Below are positions 35,331 to 43,798 of a stretch of 64,000 bases of DNA, piece by piece (position 1 is the first letter of the stretch; the number at the start of each line of letters is the position of its first letter). Source of the DNA: Ktedonobacter sp. SOSP1-85 (GTDB lineage Bacteria > Chloroflexota > Ktedonobacteria > Ktedonobacterales > Ktedonobacteraceae); contig NZ_BNJI01000003.1 of NCBI RefSeq assembly GCF_016587415.1, positions 1,612,001-1,676,000 on the forward strand, given 5' to 3'. The notes below the pieces were generated by a model that was given only the letters and a program-made list of their open reading frames with translations, searched no databases and was not told the origin of the DNA. The position numbers and the translations under genes are program-made.

Positions 35331-35798
35331 TCAGGAGGCGCGGGAGTCACTGACGGGACCCTGGGGGCTATAGCTGGGCGCGTTATTGACGACTGCTGGT
35401 GGTCTGTAGTTTGCGCCTCCCTGGGTATAGGCTGGCGCACTGGTGGCCGTTGGGGTAGCGGTACTGGTTCCCTGTAAGGCATCTTGCGATCCAAGGTTAT
35501 TTCCTCCCTGCTGCTGGAAAAAACTATTGCTCTTCTGAGATGTAGTTGTGGTGGGTGTCACGTGTTTGGCGGTTGATGATGAGTTCGTTGGCTTAGCCGC
35601 TGTCTGGAATTGAGGATAGGCGATTAGGCCACCAACGATACCAAAGGTGGCAAGTGAGGCAATAACGGTTCCTCGCTTAAAGATGTTTGCCAGTGCCAGT
35701 GCCCGCGCCTTGAGCATTGGTTTAGCAGGCGAGGCCGGGGCTTTTGCCTGGGGGCGAGCCGCTTTTGTTTTAGCTAAGTTGAATAACTGTGTTTCCAT
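35331..35798 (-). CDS. small single-pass membrane protein, Ser/Thr-rich tail
   Basis: Protein of 155 residues that I do not recognise. A basic Ala/Pro/Lys-rich N-terminus (about residues 8-42) is followed by one membrane segment (about 45-65) and an extracytoplasmic Ser/Thr/Gln-rich disordered tail. The tail contains SQDALQGTSTAT, which loosely recalls the flavinylation motif D-x-x-(S/T)-G-A-(T/S) of ApbE substrates. It lies between an HtrA-type protease and apbE in one operon. Its function is unknown; an anchored electron carrier is only a hypothesis. Confidence 0.65.
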   Translation of the reverse strand: METQLFNLAKTKAARPQAKAPASPAKPMLKARALALANIFKRGTVIASLATFGIVGGLIAYPQFQTAAKPTNSSSTAKHVTPTTTTSQKSNSFFQQQGGNNLGSQDALQGTSTATPTATSAPAYTQGGANYRPPAVVNNAPSYSPQGPVSDSRAS

Positions 35799-35836
35799 GA
35801 GAGGCTACTTTCTTACTTGTTTGCTGTATCTTCCAA

Positions 35837-36802
35837 CTACGCGGTTTGCTGCAAGATCTGGTGGATGACGCTTTGCACGACGCTGGCAGGAATGGCGTAG
35901 CTGATGCCGTTGGCGGTTGTGTTCGATTCTGTATTGATGGCGGCCAGGGTGGGAATGCCAATGACTTTCCCCTGCATGTCTACAAGGGCACCCCCGCTAT
36001 TGCCTGGATTTAAGGCCACGTCAGTCTGGATTGCCTGAGAGATCGTCACTGCGGTGGATTCGGAGACGCTGCGGTTCAAGGCGCTTACAATGCCTTGCGA
36101 GGCCGTTTCTGTAAGACCTAAGGGATTACCTATGGCGATGACATCCTGTCCAACTTTGAGTTTTGTAGAGTCGCCGAATTGAGCGATGATCATATGCGCA
36201 AAAGGCGCGATGCGCACGACTGCCAGATCATGCGAGGCGTCGGTTCCGATTAACTGTGCCTGTTCTGTTGAGCCATTGCTCAAGACAGCCTCAATCTGCT
36301 GGCCGCCATCGATAACGTGATTATTGGTGACGATATCGCCTTGCGCGTCAAAGATGATGCCTGAGCCAAGCTGCTCGCCCTGAGAGGTTGTTACCTTTAA
36401 TTCGACGACCGCTGGCTCAACACTGCTAATAACGCTCTCCGCCTGTGTGGTACCTGATGTAGTGCTGGATGACGAGGCTGCTGAACCGGTCGTAGATGTA
36501 GTGCTTTGCGCAGGTGTGTGAACAAATTGCCAGCCTGCGAAGAGACCCACGCCGAAGACAAGCAGGAGTACAAGCATGAGGAAGGCTAAGGCTACGCCGC
36601 CTGTTCTTTTTTGACGTGTCTCTGGCCTTTTCTTCTGCTCCGGCTCCACAGGATATTCAGGTATTTGAGCCTGATTATGCTGGAATTGGCCCGGTACTAG
36701 TTGTTGATCAGTATATGTGTTTGACATTATAAATGGTGTTGAAGGAATGGTATGAAGAGGCGAAACATCCTCATAGTGTATATATTCTTCTCGCTGTGAC
36801 AT
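35837..36802 (-). CDS. HtrA/DegP-like trypsin protease without PDZ domain
   Basis: Membrane-anchored serine protease of 321 residues. A cytoplasmic N-terminal tail is followed by one membrane helix (about residues 70-92), a Ser/Thr linker and an S1C trypsin domain. The triad is visible: His in NNHVIDGG, Asp in SHDLAVVRI, Ser in NPGNSGGALVD. The protein ends at VIHQILQQTA without the PDZ domain usual for HtrA, so substrate recognition may be simpler. AGGAG precedes the ATG at 36802; an upstream start adds 12 residues. It is first in the operon with the small membrane protein, apbE and FRD genes. Confidence 0.88.
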   Translation of the reverse strand: MSQREEYIHYEDVSPLHTIPSTPFIMSNTYTDQQLVPGQFQHNQAQIPEYPVEPEQKKRPETRQKRTGGVALAFLMLVLLLVFGVGLFAGWQFVHTPAQSTTSTTGSAASSSSTTSGTTQAESVISSVEPAVVELKVTTSQGEQLGSGIIFDAQGDIVTNNHVIDGGQQIEAVLSNGSTEQAQLIGTDASHDLAVVRIAPFAHMIIAQFGDSTKLKVGQDVIAIGNPLGLTETASQGIVSALNRSVSESTAVTISQAIQTDVALNPGNSGGALVDMQGKVIGIPTLAAINTESNTTANGISYAIPASVVQSVIHQILQQTA

Positions 36803-37063
36803 ATTTCTAGTCTCCTGCTCTTTGACTAACACCGGCACTATTCGTTCGACGTTATTATTGGCCAGTGTAGTCTTTTTCTATGAGAAAAACATTGTAAGTG
36901 TATGAGAGAAATTTCATATGCCCTTTCGAGAAGGAAGAGTGATAATAATTTTTAGGCTTTGTCATATCTTTAGTGTACTCTTTCTTCTTGAAAGGACAAT
37001 TTATATATATGTTTTATGTGTATTGCTAGACAATACATTTGCATCAGGAACTTCCGCGTTAAT

Positions 37064-37087
37064 TGTAGAGCCTATGCTGGCATGGAC
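37064..37087. repeat. half copy of the palindromic repeat
   Basis: TGTAGAGCCTATGCTGGCATGGAC, matching one arm of the copy at 14770. It lies just past the glycosyltransferase stop codon. Confidence 0.5.
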
Positions 37088-37095
37088 TTCTCCGG

Positions 37096-37848
37096 CTAGG
37101 CCTGGCGCGGGAGTGGTAGTTCTGCCTGGCTGCTTACAAGGGCTTGCTTCTCCTGGTGCCACTTGCGTGTGTAGGTGATGAGTTCGCGGAAGGCATGCAG
37201 AATAACACTGAGTTTGGCGCCCGTGGCTTGTCCACCGCGTCGGGGCAGGTGGAGCACGCCAATCTCATGATAGCTGTATCCCGCTTGCTTCAACTTGTAG
37301 AGGAGTTCTGCGTTGATCATGGCGCCCCGGGTCTCTAAGGGATGCGTATGCAGGAACTCGGTGTGTAAGAGTTTAAAGGCGCAATCGATATCTCGGACAT
37401 GGATGTCGAGAAACCAGCCAATGAGGCACTTCCAGCCCCAGGCATTGAGGCGGCGCATTGCCGAGTCCTGGCGCTCCAGGCGATAGCCGATGACCGCGTC
37501 ATACCGCTCAATGGCGCCGAAGAATTGCTGTAACTCGCGAATATCAAATTGTCCATCGGAGTCCATAAAAAAGGTCAATTCCTTCGTCGCGGCCTGAAAG
37601 CCACTGACCAGGGCGGCTCCATAGCCTTGATTGGTTGGATGGGTGACCAGGCGAAGCTGTGGTAGGTCCCTGGCGCGTTCTGCAACGATGGCGCCAGTCC
37701 GATCCGCGCTACCATCATTCACCACGATAATCTCAGCGTCCAGCCGCCATTGTTGCAGAACGCGCCAGACGTCCAGGATAGTATTACCAATAACCTGCTC
37801 TTCGTTATAGGCTGGCAGAATGACCGAGAGGCTATGTTTCTTTATCAC
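37096..37848 (-). CDS. GT2 family glycosyltransferase, DPM1/polyprenyl-phosphate type
   Basis: Glycosyltransferase of 250 residues with a GT-A fold. It has LSVILPAYNEEQVI at the start, VNDGSADRT, the metal-binding DxD-like FFMDSDGQFD, and RDIDCAFKLL. This pattern matches transferases that move a sugar from a nucleotide donor to polyprenyl phosphate. No C-terminal membrane helices are present, unlike GtrB-type enzymes. It stands alone. The acceptor is inferred from family resemblance only. Confidence 0.88.
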   Translation of the reverse strand: MIKKHSLSVILPAYNEEQVIGNTILDVWRVLQQWRLDAEIIVVNDGSADRTGAIVAERARDLPQLRLVTHPTNQGYGAALVSGFQAATKELTFFMDSDGQFDIRELQQFFGAIERYDAVIGYRLERQDSAMRRLNAWGWKCLIGWFLDIHVRDIDCAFKLLHTEFLHTHPLETRGAMINAELLYKLKQAGYSYHEIGVLHLPRRGGQATGAKLSVILHAFRELITYTRKWHQEKQALVSSQAELPLPRQA

Positions 37849-38035
37849 TTCTGGCTGTTTCCTTTCATCTCAGTTCGTCCTCGGTGGATCTTCTGTATAT
37901 TAGAGTAGCAAGGTTTTATGTGAGTTCTATTGGAAGAAGATGAGAGATATCTCATGCTTGCAGACTTGTACGATTGGCTGACTTGACGTGATATAGTGTG
38001 GAGAAAGCAAACCTGTACTGAACAAAGGAATACCA

Positions 38036-39307
38036 ATGATGGCTATACCGCTAAGTGCCGACTATGCCTCGATGCTTGATGCGCAAGATCGGCTGGCTCA
38101 TTTCCGGGAGCGCTTTGTCGTTCCTGACCCTGAGCTTATTTATATGGATGGCAACTCTCTGGGACGCCTCCCCAAAGCCACACAGGCCTATGCCCAGGAG
38201 CTTATCGAGGCGCAATGGGGGACGCGCTTAATTCGCGGATGGAATGAAGGCTGGTTCACGGCGCCGGAGCGTATTGGTGCGAAGATCGCGCGCCTGATCG
38301 GAGCACAACCAGATGAAGTCATTGTGGCAGACTCCACCTCGGTCAATCTCTTCAAGCTGGTGGTCGCTGCTCTGCGGGTGCAGCGGGGACGAACGCGCCT
38401 GGTGACGGATGATTTAAACTTCCCCTCGGACCTCTATGTACTCCAGGGGGCCATTGAGCTTCTGGAGAAGGGGCATCGCCTCGATATCATTTCTTCGCCT
38501 GATGGCATCCATGGTCCCGCCGCCGAGATCCAGGGCTCACTTGATGAGCAGGTCGCCCTGCTGACGTTATCGCACACGGTCTTCAAGAGTGGCTACCTTT
38601 ACGACATGGCCGAGTTAACCCGGGCCGCCCATAGTGTGGGCTCACTGGTACTCTGGGACTTGAGTCACTCCGTGGGCGCGGTCCCGGTTGACCTGAATGC
38701 TGCCCGGGTTGACCTGGCAATCGGTTGCACCTATAAGTATTTGAATGGAGGCCCCGGCGCTCCCGCCTTCCTCTACATGCGTCGCGAGCTACAGGAGCGC
38801 CTCGGCAATCCCATCTCTGGCTGGATGGGCCAGAGAGACCTGTTTAATTTTGCCCTGGACTACAAACCCGCCATGGGCCTACGCCAGTTTTTAACGGGGA
38901 CGCCCCCTATCCTCTCGCTCTCGCTCATCGAGCCGGGCGTTGATGTGCTGCTAGAGGCTGGCCTGGACGCGCTACGCGCCAAGTCTGAGCAACAAAGCGA
39001 GTATTTGATACAACTATGGGAAGCCATGCTCAAGCCAGAGGGTTTTGTCCTCAATTCGCCACGAGAGGTCCAGCAGCGTGGCTCGCATGTCTCGCTTGGC
39101 CACCAGGAAGGTCTGCGCATCGATATGGCGCTCATCAACGACATGCAGGTGCTACCCGACTTCCGCGCACCCGACAATATCCGCCTGGGCCTGGCCCCTC
39201 TCTATACCTCCTTTAGCGACATCCATACAACCGTCACGCGCCTCCACCGGGTCGTAGCAGACAAGCTCTATGAGCAATACCCACACGAAGTCCCAATCGT
39301 CACCTAA
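38036..39307 (+). CDS. kynU: kynureninase
   Basis: PLP enzyme of 423 residues cleaving L-kynurenine to anthranilate and alanine. Visible features: YMDGNSLGRLPK near the N-terminus, GWNEGWFTAP, DLSHSVGAVPVDL with the PLP-binding Asp, and Lys234 in CTYKYLNGGPGAPAF as the internal aldimine. The C-terminal RAPDNIRLGLAPLYTSF is also typical. Two ATGs in a row start the gene after AAAGGAA. No other tryptophan-catabolic gene is nearby, so it may act with unlinked genes. Confidence 0.93.
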   Translation: MMAIPLSADYASMLDAQDRLAHFRERFVVPDPELIYMDGNSLGRLPKATQAYAQELIEAQWGTRLIRGWNEGWFTAPERIGAKIARLIGAQPDEVIVADSTSVNLFKLVVAALRVQRGRTRLVTDDLNFPSDLYVLQGAIELLEKGHRLDIISSPDGIHGPAAEIQGSLDEQVALLTLSHTVFKSGYLYDMAELTRAAHSVGSLVLWDLSHSVGAVPVDLNAARVDLAIGCTYKYLNGGPGAPAFLYMRRELQERLGNPISGWMGQRDLFNFALDYKPAMGLRQFLTGTPPILSLSLIEPGVDVLLEAGLDALRAKSEQQSEYLIQLWEAMLKPEGFVLNSPREVQQRGSHVSLGHQEGLRIDMALINDMQVLPDFRAPDNIRLGLAPLYTSFSDIHTTVTRLHRVVADKLYEQYPHEVPIVT

Positions 39308-39320
39308 ACAAATATAGTGG

Positions 39321-39376
39321 TTGGAAGGTGGTTGGGTGGTTGGGCGCACGCGCCCAACCACCCAACCACCTTCCAA
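39321..39376 (+). terminator. 26-bp perfect hairpin after kynU
   Basis: Arms TTGGAAGGTGGTTGGGTGGT... (39321-39346) and complement (39351-39376) with a 4-base loop. It begins 14 bases after the kynureninase stop. No U-run follows. Confidence 0.68.
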
Positions 39377-39559
39377 CACACTATTGATCTCTGAGAGCCA
39401 CAGGAGCGAAAACATAGCCAATTAGGTTAAAAAAGATGCTTATCTCATCCTCAAACGATAAAACTAAATAGAGGGTAATATATTTAGCTCAAGATAAACG
39501 TTTTGCATTGAACATTTCTCTTTCTCTATATATGTGTTCTGCTTTATTTGGAGGCTTTT

Positions 39560-42205
39560 ATGTCTAAACCGCCGGGTGCAAACAAGCTCTTCCGTTCGCC
39601 TATTCCTGGCAGTGAGGCAAGCAAACATACGGGTGCCCTTGCTCATGAGGACAGCAGCGAAATTGGTACCCAACCCGTTCCAGCTATGCCGACTGAAACA
39701 CCTTCGCATCCTTCTTCTGGTGACCTGGCGGATCGACCAACGATGCAAGCTCCGGCTGTTCAACCTGCAAGTGGAGTATTATATCAGCAGAATCCTGTCT
39801 CGCAGGCAGGGATAGGAGGATATAACCCCATGCCTGCGCCATTTCCTGTCTCACAGTCAGGGATAGGCTACGGACCAGGTCCCGCCCAACCGCCCGTTAC
39901 ACCACGCCCCCAGGCCCTGGCTGGACAGAGTGGCAATCTGAACAATATGCAGCGACCGCCTGCTGTCGCAAATGCGTCGCGCCCCAATGGGTTTGTCAAA
40001 GCACGCAGGAAATACTCCAACCTATCAACGCGTGCCAAAATTGTGATCCTGGCCATGCTTGCGCTCTTACTCTTACCCTCAGTGTTTATTGTGCTTGAGA
40101 GTGTGAACGCCTTTGCCCTGTATAGCCAGGCCGATAGCGCCATTAAACACCTGGAGGCGGCCCAAAACGTCTTTAGTGGCGGAGGGAATAGCCATGGCAA
40201 CCTGGCGCGTTACTTCGATGTGAAAAAGCTCCGCCAGGTTCAGGTAGAGATCAACGCGGCACATAGCGACCTGGTCAGGCTGCGGGATGAGCTGGACCAG
40301 GATGGAAATGTGGCCATGCTTGCTAATATGGTGCCTGCCCAGGTGGGGACTGCTCGTTCCCTGGCACACATTGGGGTCGACGCTACCGAGATTGGCCAGA
40401 TAGCGCTTCAATCCGCCATCAAAATGGCTCCCACACTCTCGCAAGCCTTCAATAATCCCCTCAATAGCGGGAGTAAGAATACCGAGGAGAGCACAGCCCC
40501 CTTAAAGCCGTATCTTACATCGAATAATGTCGATGAGATATTTGCGGATATAAACCTCATCATTCCGCATGTCCATGCGATGAATATGCAGGCCCGAGGT
40601 CTCTCTCTCAACACCTTACCGTTGAGTAGCAAACAGAGTAATCTTGTAGGCTCGCTCCTGAAGCTCCTGCCCGCGGCTGAAGTCGGCCTGAACCAGACAA
40701 TGGGAATGAAGAGCGAGATTAGCTGGTTGCTTGGCGCGGACCAACCGCGCACCTTTCTGGTGGAACCCATGGATCGCGCGGAACTGCGAGCCACGGGAGG
40801 CTTTACGGGTCAGTTCGGCGAGCTCTCAATTAATGGTGGACATATGTCCCCGCTGAAGCTGAAGAATATTGCCCAGTTTGAAGAGAATATTACAGGTGAA
40901 GGTGCCGCGCCGCCAGATCCGAAAGTCTATGGCAAAGTGGTAGATCAGTCAGCGCCAGATCCCGATAATTGGTGGCCTGTGGGTAACTTTGGTATGCGAG
41001 ATGCTAACCTTTCCGCCGACTTCCCGACATCCGCGCGCCTGATTATGGACCGCTATAATTACGAGTTTGAGAAAAAGCTTGATGGCGTTATTATCTTTAC
41101 GCCTGCCCTGATTGAACACGTCTTACATGTGACCGGCCCCATCCATATTGCAGCCTATAACGAGACCATTACCGAGCAGAATCTTGAGGCGCGGCTGCAT
41201 TACTATCAACTAGATAACGCTGGAATTCGCCGGGAAGAGATTATTGAAAAGGTGGAAGACCCACAGCAGGCGCGCAAGCTCTTTACCCAGCAGGTAACCA
41301 AAACCCTGATGGATACAGCTCAGCACCTGCCATATGATAAGGTGCTGTCTCTGGTGAATGAGATGTTTCTCGCGACGAAAACCAAGGATCTACAGATCTA
41401 CTTCACCAATCCCAAAGTCAATGCCCTGATCACCAAATATGGTGCAATCGCTTCGCTGGATCGCTCGACCCAGCATGATGGCCTGGCTATCGTGCAATCT
41501 AACCTGAGCGCCAGCAAGGCATCGCAATATGTAACTACATCGATAAAAGATGCGATTAGCCTCGATGCCTCGGGTGGGGCAACCCATCAAGTCGTGATGA
41601 CGTTGAATTACCAAAAGAAGGGCGATGTCTATGGCATGAGTACGTATCGCGATTATGTGCGCGTGTATGTCCCACCCTCTAGCCAACTCATTTCGAGCTA
41701 CGGTTTCGAGGCGAGCTATGGTTATGCGCATCCCTCGCGTGGATACTGTGGCTATGGCGCGGGCTATCAGGCATGTGGACAGGATGTATACGGTGATGGC
41801 ACTCTCGTCTGCACAACGGCTCCCGTTGATACTGACTCCACTTCGTTTCGCGACTATGGCCCGGGTCTTCATATGCCAGTCCCGGCCATCGGTCAGCTAA
41901 CTAATCAAGAGAGCGATGAGCCTGGACGTGCTATGTTTGGGGGATGGGTGGTTGTGCCGCCCAATTGTAGTATCAAGGTGACGCTCTCGTGGTATGTACC
42001 CCCTAGCCATACCTATAGCCTGCTTTTCCAGCCGCAGGCGAGCGTGCATCCACAGCTAGACTTGACGGTTAAGTCAGCCCAGAAGGCCTGTGCGGGTAGT
42101 AAGCCCTCCGACTTACACTTCGCCGGGACCATGGATGGGCAGGATCGCACCTTTACCTTGCAGACCGGGCAGTCCGGTGGTGGTTGCGCTCTGAGGATGT
42201 CCTGA
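39560..42205 (+). CDS. DUF4012 domain membrane-anchored protein
   Basis: Large protein of 881 residues. The N-terminal 155 residues are cytoplasmic, Pro/Gln/Gly-rich and contain a repeated PVSQ-x-GIGxY motif. One membrane helix lies at about residues 160-180, followed by a long extracytoplasmic part with the DUF4012 signature (LLGADQPRTFLVEPMDRAEL, ATGGFTGQFG). DUF4012 proteins are common in Actinobacteria and Chloroflexi, often near polysaccharide genes, and their function is unknown. GGAGG precedes the ATG at 39560. The 3' end overlaps the convergent GIY-YIG gene by 93 bases. Confidence 0.87.
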   Translation: MSKPPGANKLFRSPIPGSEASKHTGALAHEDSSEIGTQPVPAMPTETPSHPSSGDLADRPTMQAPAVQPASGVLYQQNPVSQAGIGGYNPMPAPFPVSQSGIGYGPGPAQPPVTPRPQALAGQSGNLNNMQRPPAVANASRPNGFVKARRKYSNLSTRAKIVILAMLALLLLPSVFIVLESVNAFALYSQADSAIKHLEAAQNVFSGGGNSHGNLARYFDVKKLRQVQVEINAAHSDLVRLRDELDQDGNVAMLANMVPAQVGTARSLAHIGVDATEIGQIALQSAIKMAPTLSQAFNNPLNSGSKNTEESTAPLKPYLTSNNVDEIFADINLIIPHVHAMNMQARGLSLNTLPLSSKQSNLVGSLLKLLPAAEVGLNQTMGMKSEISWLLGADQPRTFLVEPMDRAELRATGGFTGQFGELSINGGHMSPLKLKNIAQFEENITGEGAAPPDPKVYGKVVDQSAPDPDNWWPVGNFGMRDANLSADFPTSARLIMDRYNYEFEKKLDGVIIFTPALIEHVLHVTGPIHIAAYNETITEQNLEARLHYYQLDNAGIRREEIIEKVEDPQQARKLFTQQVTKTLMDTAQHLPYDKVLSLVNEMFLATKTKDLQIYFTNPKVNALITKYGAIASLDRSTQHDGLAIVQSNLSASKASQYVTTSIKDAISLDASGGATHQVVMTLNYQKKGDVYGMSTYRDYVRVYVPPSSQLISSYGFEASYGYAHPSRGYCGYGAGYQACGQDVYGDGTLVCTTAPVDTDSTSFRDYGPGLHMPVPAIGQLTNQESDEPGRAMFGGWVVVPPNCSIKVTLSWYVPPSHTYSLLFQPQASVHPQLDLTVKSAQKACAGSKPSDLHFAGTMDGQDRTFTLQTGQSGGGCALRMS

Positions 42206-42466
42206 GGCTTGCGCGATCAGTTTGAGCTTCTGCTGACGCGAGAGGCACTTGATCTGATATTCAGCTCGGAGTGCCTCGCTCTTGCCTGGAAACGTCCAGC
42301 TGGCGAGGAGAGTCACGGGCCGATGCGCGCGTGTGTAGTGCCCACCTTTCCCCGCGTTATGCGTGGCGATCCGCCGCTGGAGGTTGTTGGTGTAGCCTGT
42401 GTAGAGCGTGCCGTCCGCGCATCTAAGAATGTAGACATAGTGCGTCTCGTCGCTTGTCTCTGGCAT
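42113..42466 (-). CDS. GIY-YIG domain nuclease-like protein
   Basis: Small protein of 117 residues of the YhbQ/UPF0213 type. The GIY-YIG core is at residues 9-88: YVYILRCADGTLYTGYTNN, then RRIATHNAGKGGHYTRAHRP with the catalytic-type Arg and His, and EYQIKCLSRQQKLKLI. These are probable structure-specific DNA nucleases. The last 30 residues, after the core, are encoded antisense to the end of the DUF4012 gene and look like overprinted extension. Confidence 0.88.
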   Translation of the reverse strand: MPETSDETHYVYILRCADGTLYTGYTNNLQRRIATHNAGKGGHYTRAHRPVTLLASWTFPGKSEALRAEYQIKCLSRQQKLKLIAQASGHPQSATTTGLPGLQGKGAILPIHGPGEV

Positions 42467-42510
42467 GCCTTATCCTATCTTGCATGACTTCTCGCGCCTG
42501 CGGCGCTCGC

Positions 42511-42577
42511 TATGATAAATGGTATGATGCAAGTTGGCGGCCTGTGGCCGCCAACTTGCATCATACCATTTATCATA
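42511..42577. terminator. 30-bp perfect hairpin in a divergent intergenic region
   Basis: Arms 42511-42540 and 42548-42577 are exact complements with a 7-base loop. It lies between the starts of the divergent GIY-YIG and LRR genes, so it is not simply a gene-end hairpin; it could stop readthrough from the DUF4012 gene or act in the DNA. Confidence 0.65.
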
Positions 42578-42600
42578 CCTTTTGAGAACGGAGATCAATT

Positions 42601-43749
42601 GTGGAGAATGGCGAGGTAACCAGGCTATCGCTGCGCTACTGTGGCCTTACTACGCTTCCTGCGTCCCTGGCCCAATTAACCTCTTTGCGGGTCTTAGATC
42701 TCACCGGTAATACATTGACATCCCTGCCCGAAGAGCTTGGCAGTCTGGAGCAGTTGCAGGAGCTGTACCTGGACGATAACCAGCTCACTACGCTGCCTCA
42801 TGCTCTGGGCACGCTGGTGAACCTGCGCGCACTGCACGCAGATATGAATCGCCTGAGCGTTCTACCCTCCTCTCTCTACCATCTTCCACACCTGGAGACG
42901 CTTCGCCTCTATAAAAATCGGCTTACTGACCTGCCCGCTGACGTTGGGCGACTGCAAGGGTTGCGTGACTTTAGCGTTGGCAAGAACCAGCTCACCTCTC
43001 TCCCCGAGTCATTATGGGAATTGAGGCGCCTCCAGGCCTTGAATCTCGCGGAGAACCAGCTCACCTCTCTCTCCGAGCGTATCGGCCAGCTAAAACAGTT
43101 GCAAATGTTGGACGTGGCTCATAACCAGCTTACCCTGCTCCCCGAGTCGCTTGGTCAGTTGACGAACCTGACACATTACCTCTATCTCAGCAACAATCTC
43201 CTGACGACCCTCTCTGAGTCACTTTTCACACATCTTACCCAGCTTGCATATCTTAATGTCACAGATAATCAGCTCACGGAACTCCCGCGCAGCCTTGGCT
43301 GCCTGACCAGTCTCAAAGAGCTAAGGATCTATAACAACCAACTGTCAGCCTTGCCCGAAGAGCTTGGCAACCTGGCAGCTTTACGCGAGCTACATGCGAT
43401 GAACAATCACCTGGAGGCACTGCCAGATTCCCTGGGCAAGCTAAAGCAGTTGAGGGAGTTACGCCTCGCCAATAATCACCTTGCTTCTCTCCCCACCTCC
43501 CTCGGTGAAATGGAGAACCTTACCGTCCTGGACCTGCGCAATAACCGCCTCGCCGCTCTTCCAGCCTCTCTTGGTAATCTGGCTAAGCTGCGTTCTCTCG
43601 ACCTGCGGGCGAACAGGTTGACCACCCTCCCCTCAGGTTTGCAGAAGCTCCAGCACCTGGAGAAGCTGGATCTGAGATGGCTAAAGCTCTCCCCGCTCCC
43701 GACCTGGCTTGATCAGCTTGAGCAACGCGGATGCACAGTGCTATTGTAG
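42601..43749 (+). CDS. leucine-rich repeat protein
   Basis: Protein of 382 residues built almost wholly of about fifteen 23-residue leucine-rich repeats (pattern LxxLxxLxLxxNxLTxLPxxL), of the plant- and shoc2-like intracellular type. No signal peptide, membrane segment or catalytic domain is present. It begins with GTG at 42601 after GGAGA. Such proteins bind other proteins; the partner is unknown. Repeats here are regular with few insertions, which suggests recent internal duplication. The stop codon lies in a 30-bp palindrome. Confidence 0.88.
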   Translation: MENGEVTRLSLRYCGLTTLPASLAQLTSLRVLDLTGNTLTSLPEELGSLEQLQELYLDDNQLTTLPHALGTLVNLRALHADMNRLSVLPSSLYHLPHLETLRLYKNRLTDLPADVGRLQGLRDFSVGKNQLTSLPESLWELRRLQALNLAENQLTSLSERIGQLKQLQMLDVAHNQLTLLPESLGQLTNLTHYLYLSNNLLTTLSESLFTHLTQLAYLNVTDNQLTELPRSLGCLTSLKELRIYNNQLSALPEELGNLAALRELHAMNNHLEALPDSLGKLKQLRELRLANNHLASLPTSLGEMENLTVLDLRNNRLAALPASLGNLAKLRSLDLRANRLTTLPSGLQKLQHLEKLDLRWLKLSPLPTWLDQLEQRGCTVLL

Positions 43750-43774
43750 GGTCCAAGCTTGCTTGGACCCTACA
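43745..43774. repeat. short palindromic repeat, perfect 30-bp copy
   Basis: TGTAGGGTCCAAGCT followed by its exact complement, ending ...CCCTACA at 43774. It overlaps the LRR stop codon TAG (43747-43749), so it supplies the terminal codon as well as a possible terminator for two convergent genes. Confidence 0.75.
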
Positions 43775-43798
43775 TTTTGTCGGATGCATTTGTGCCTG

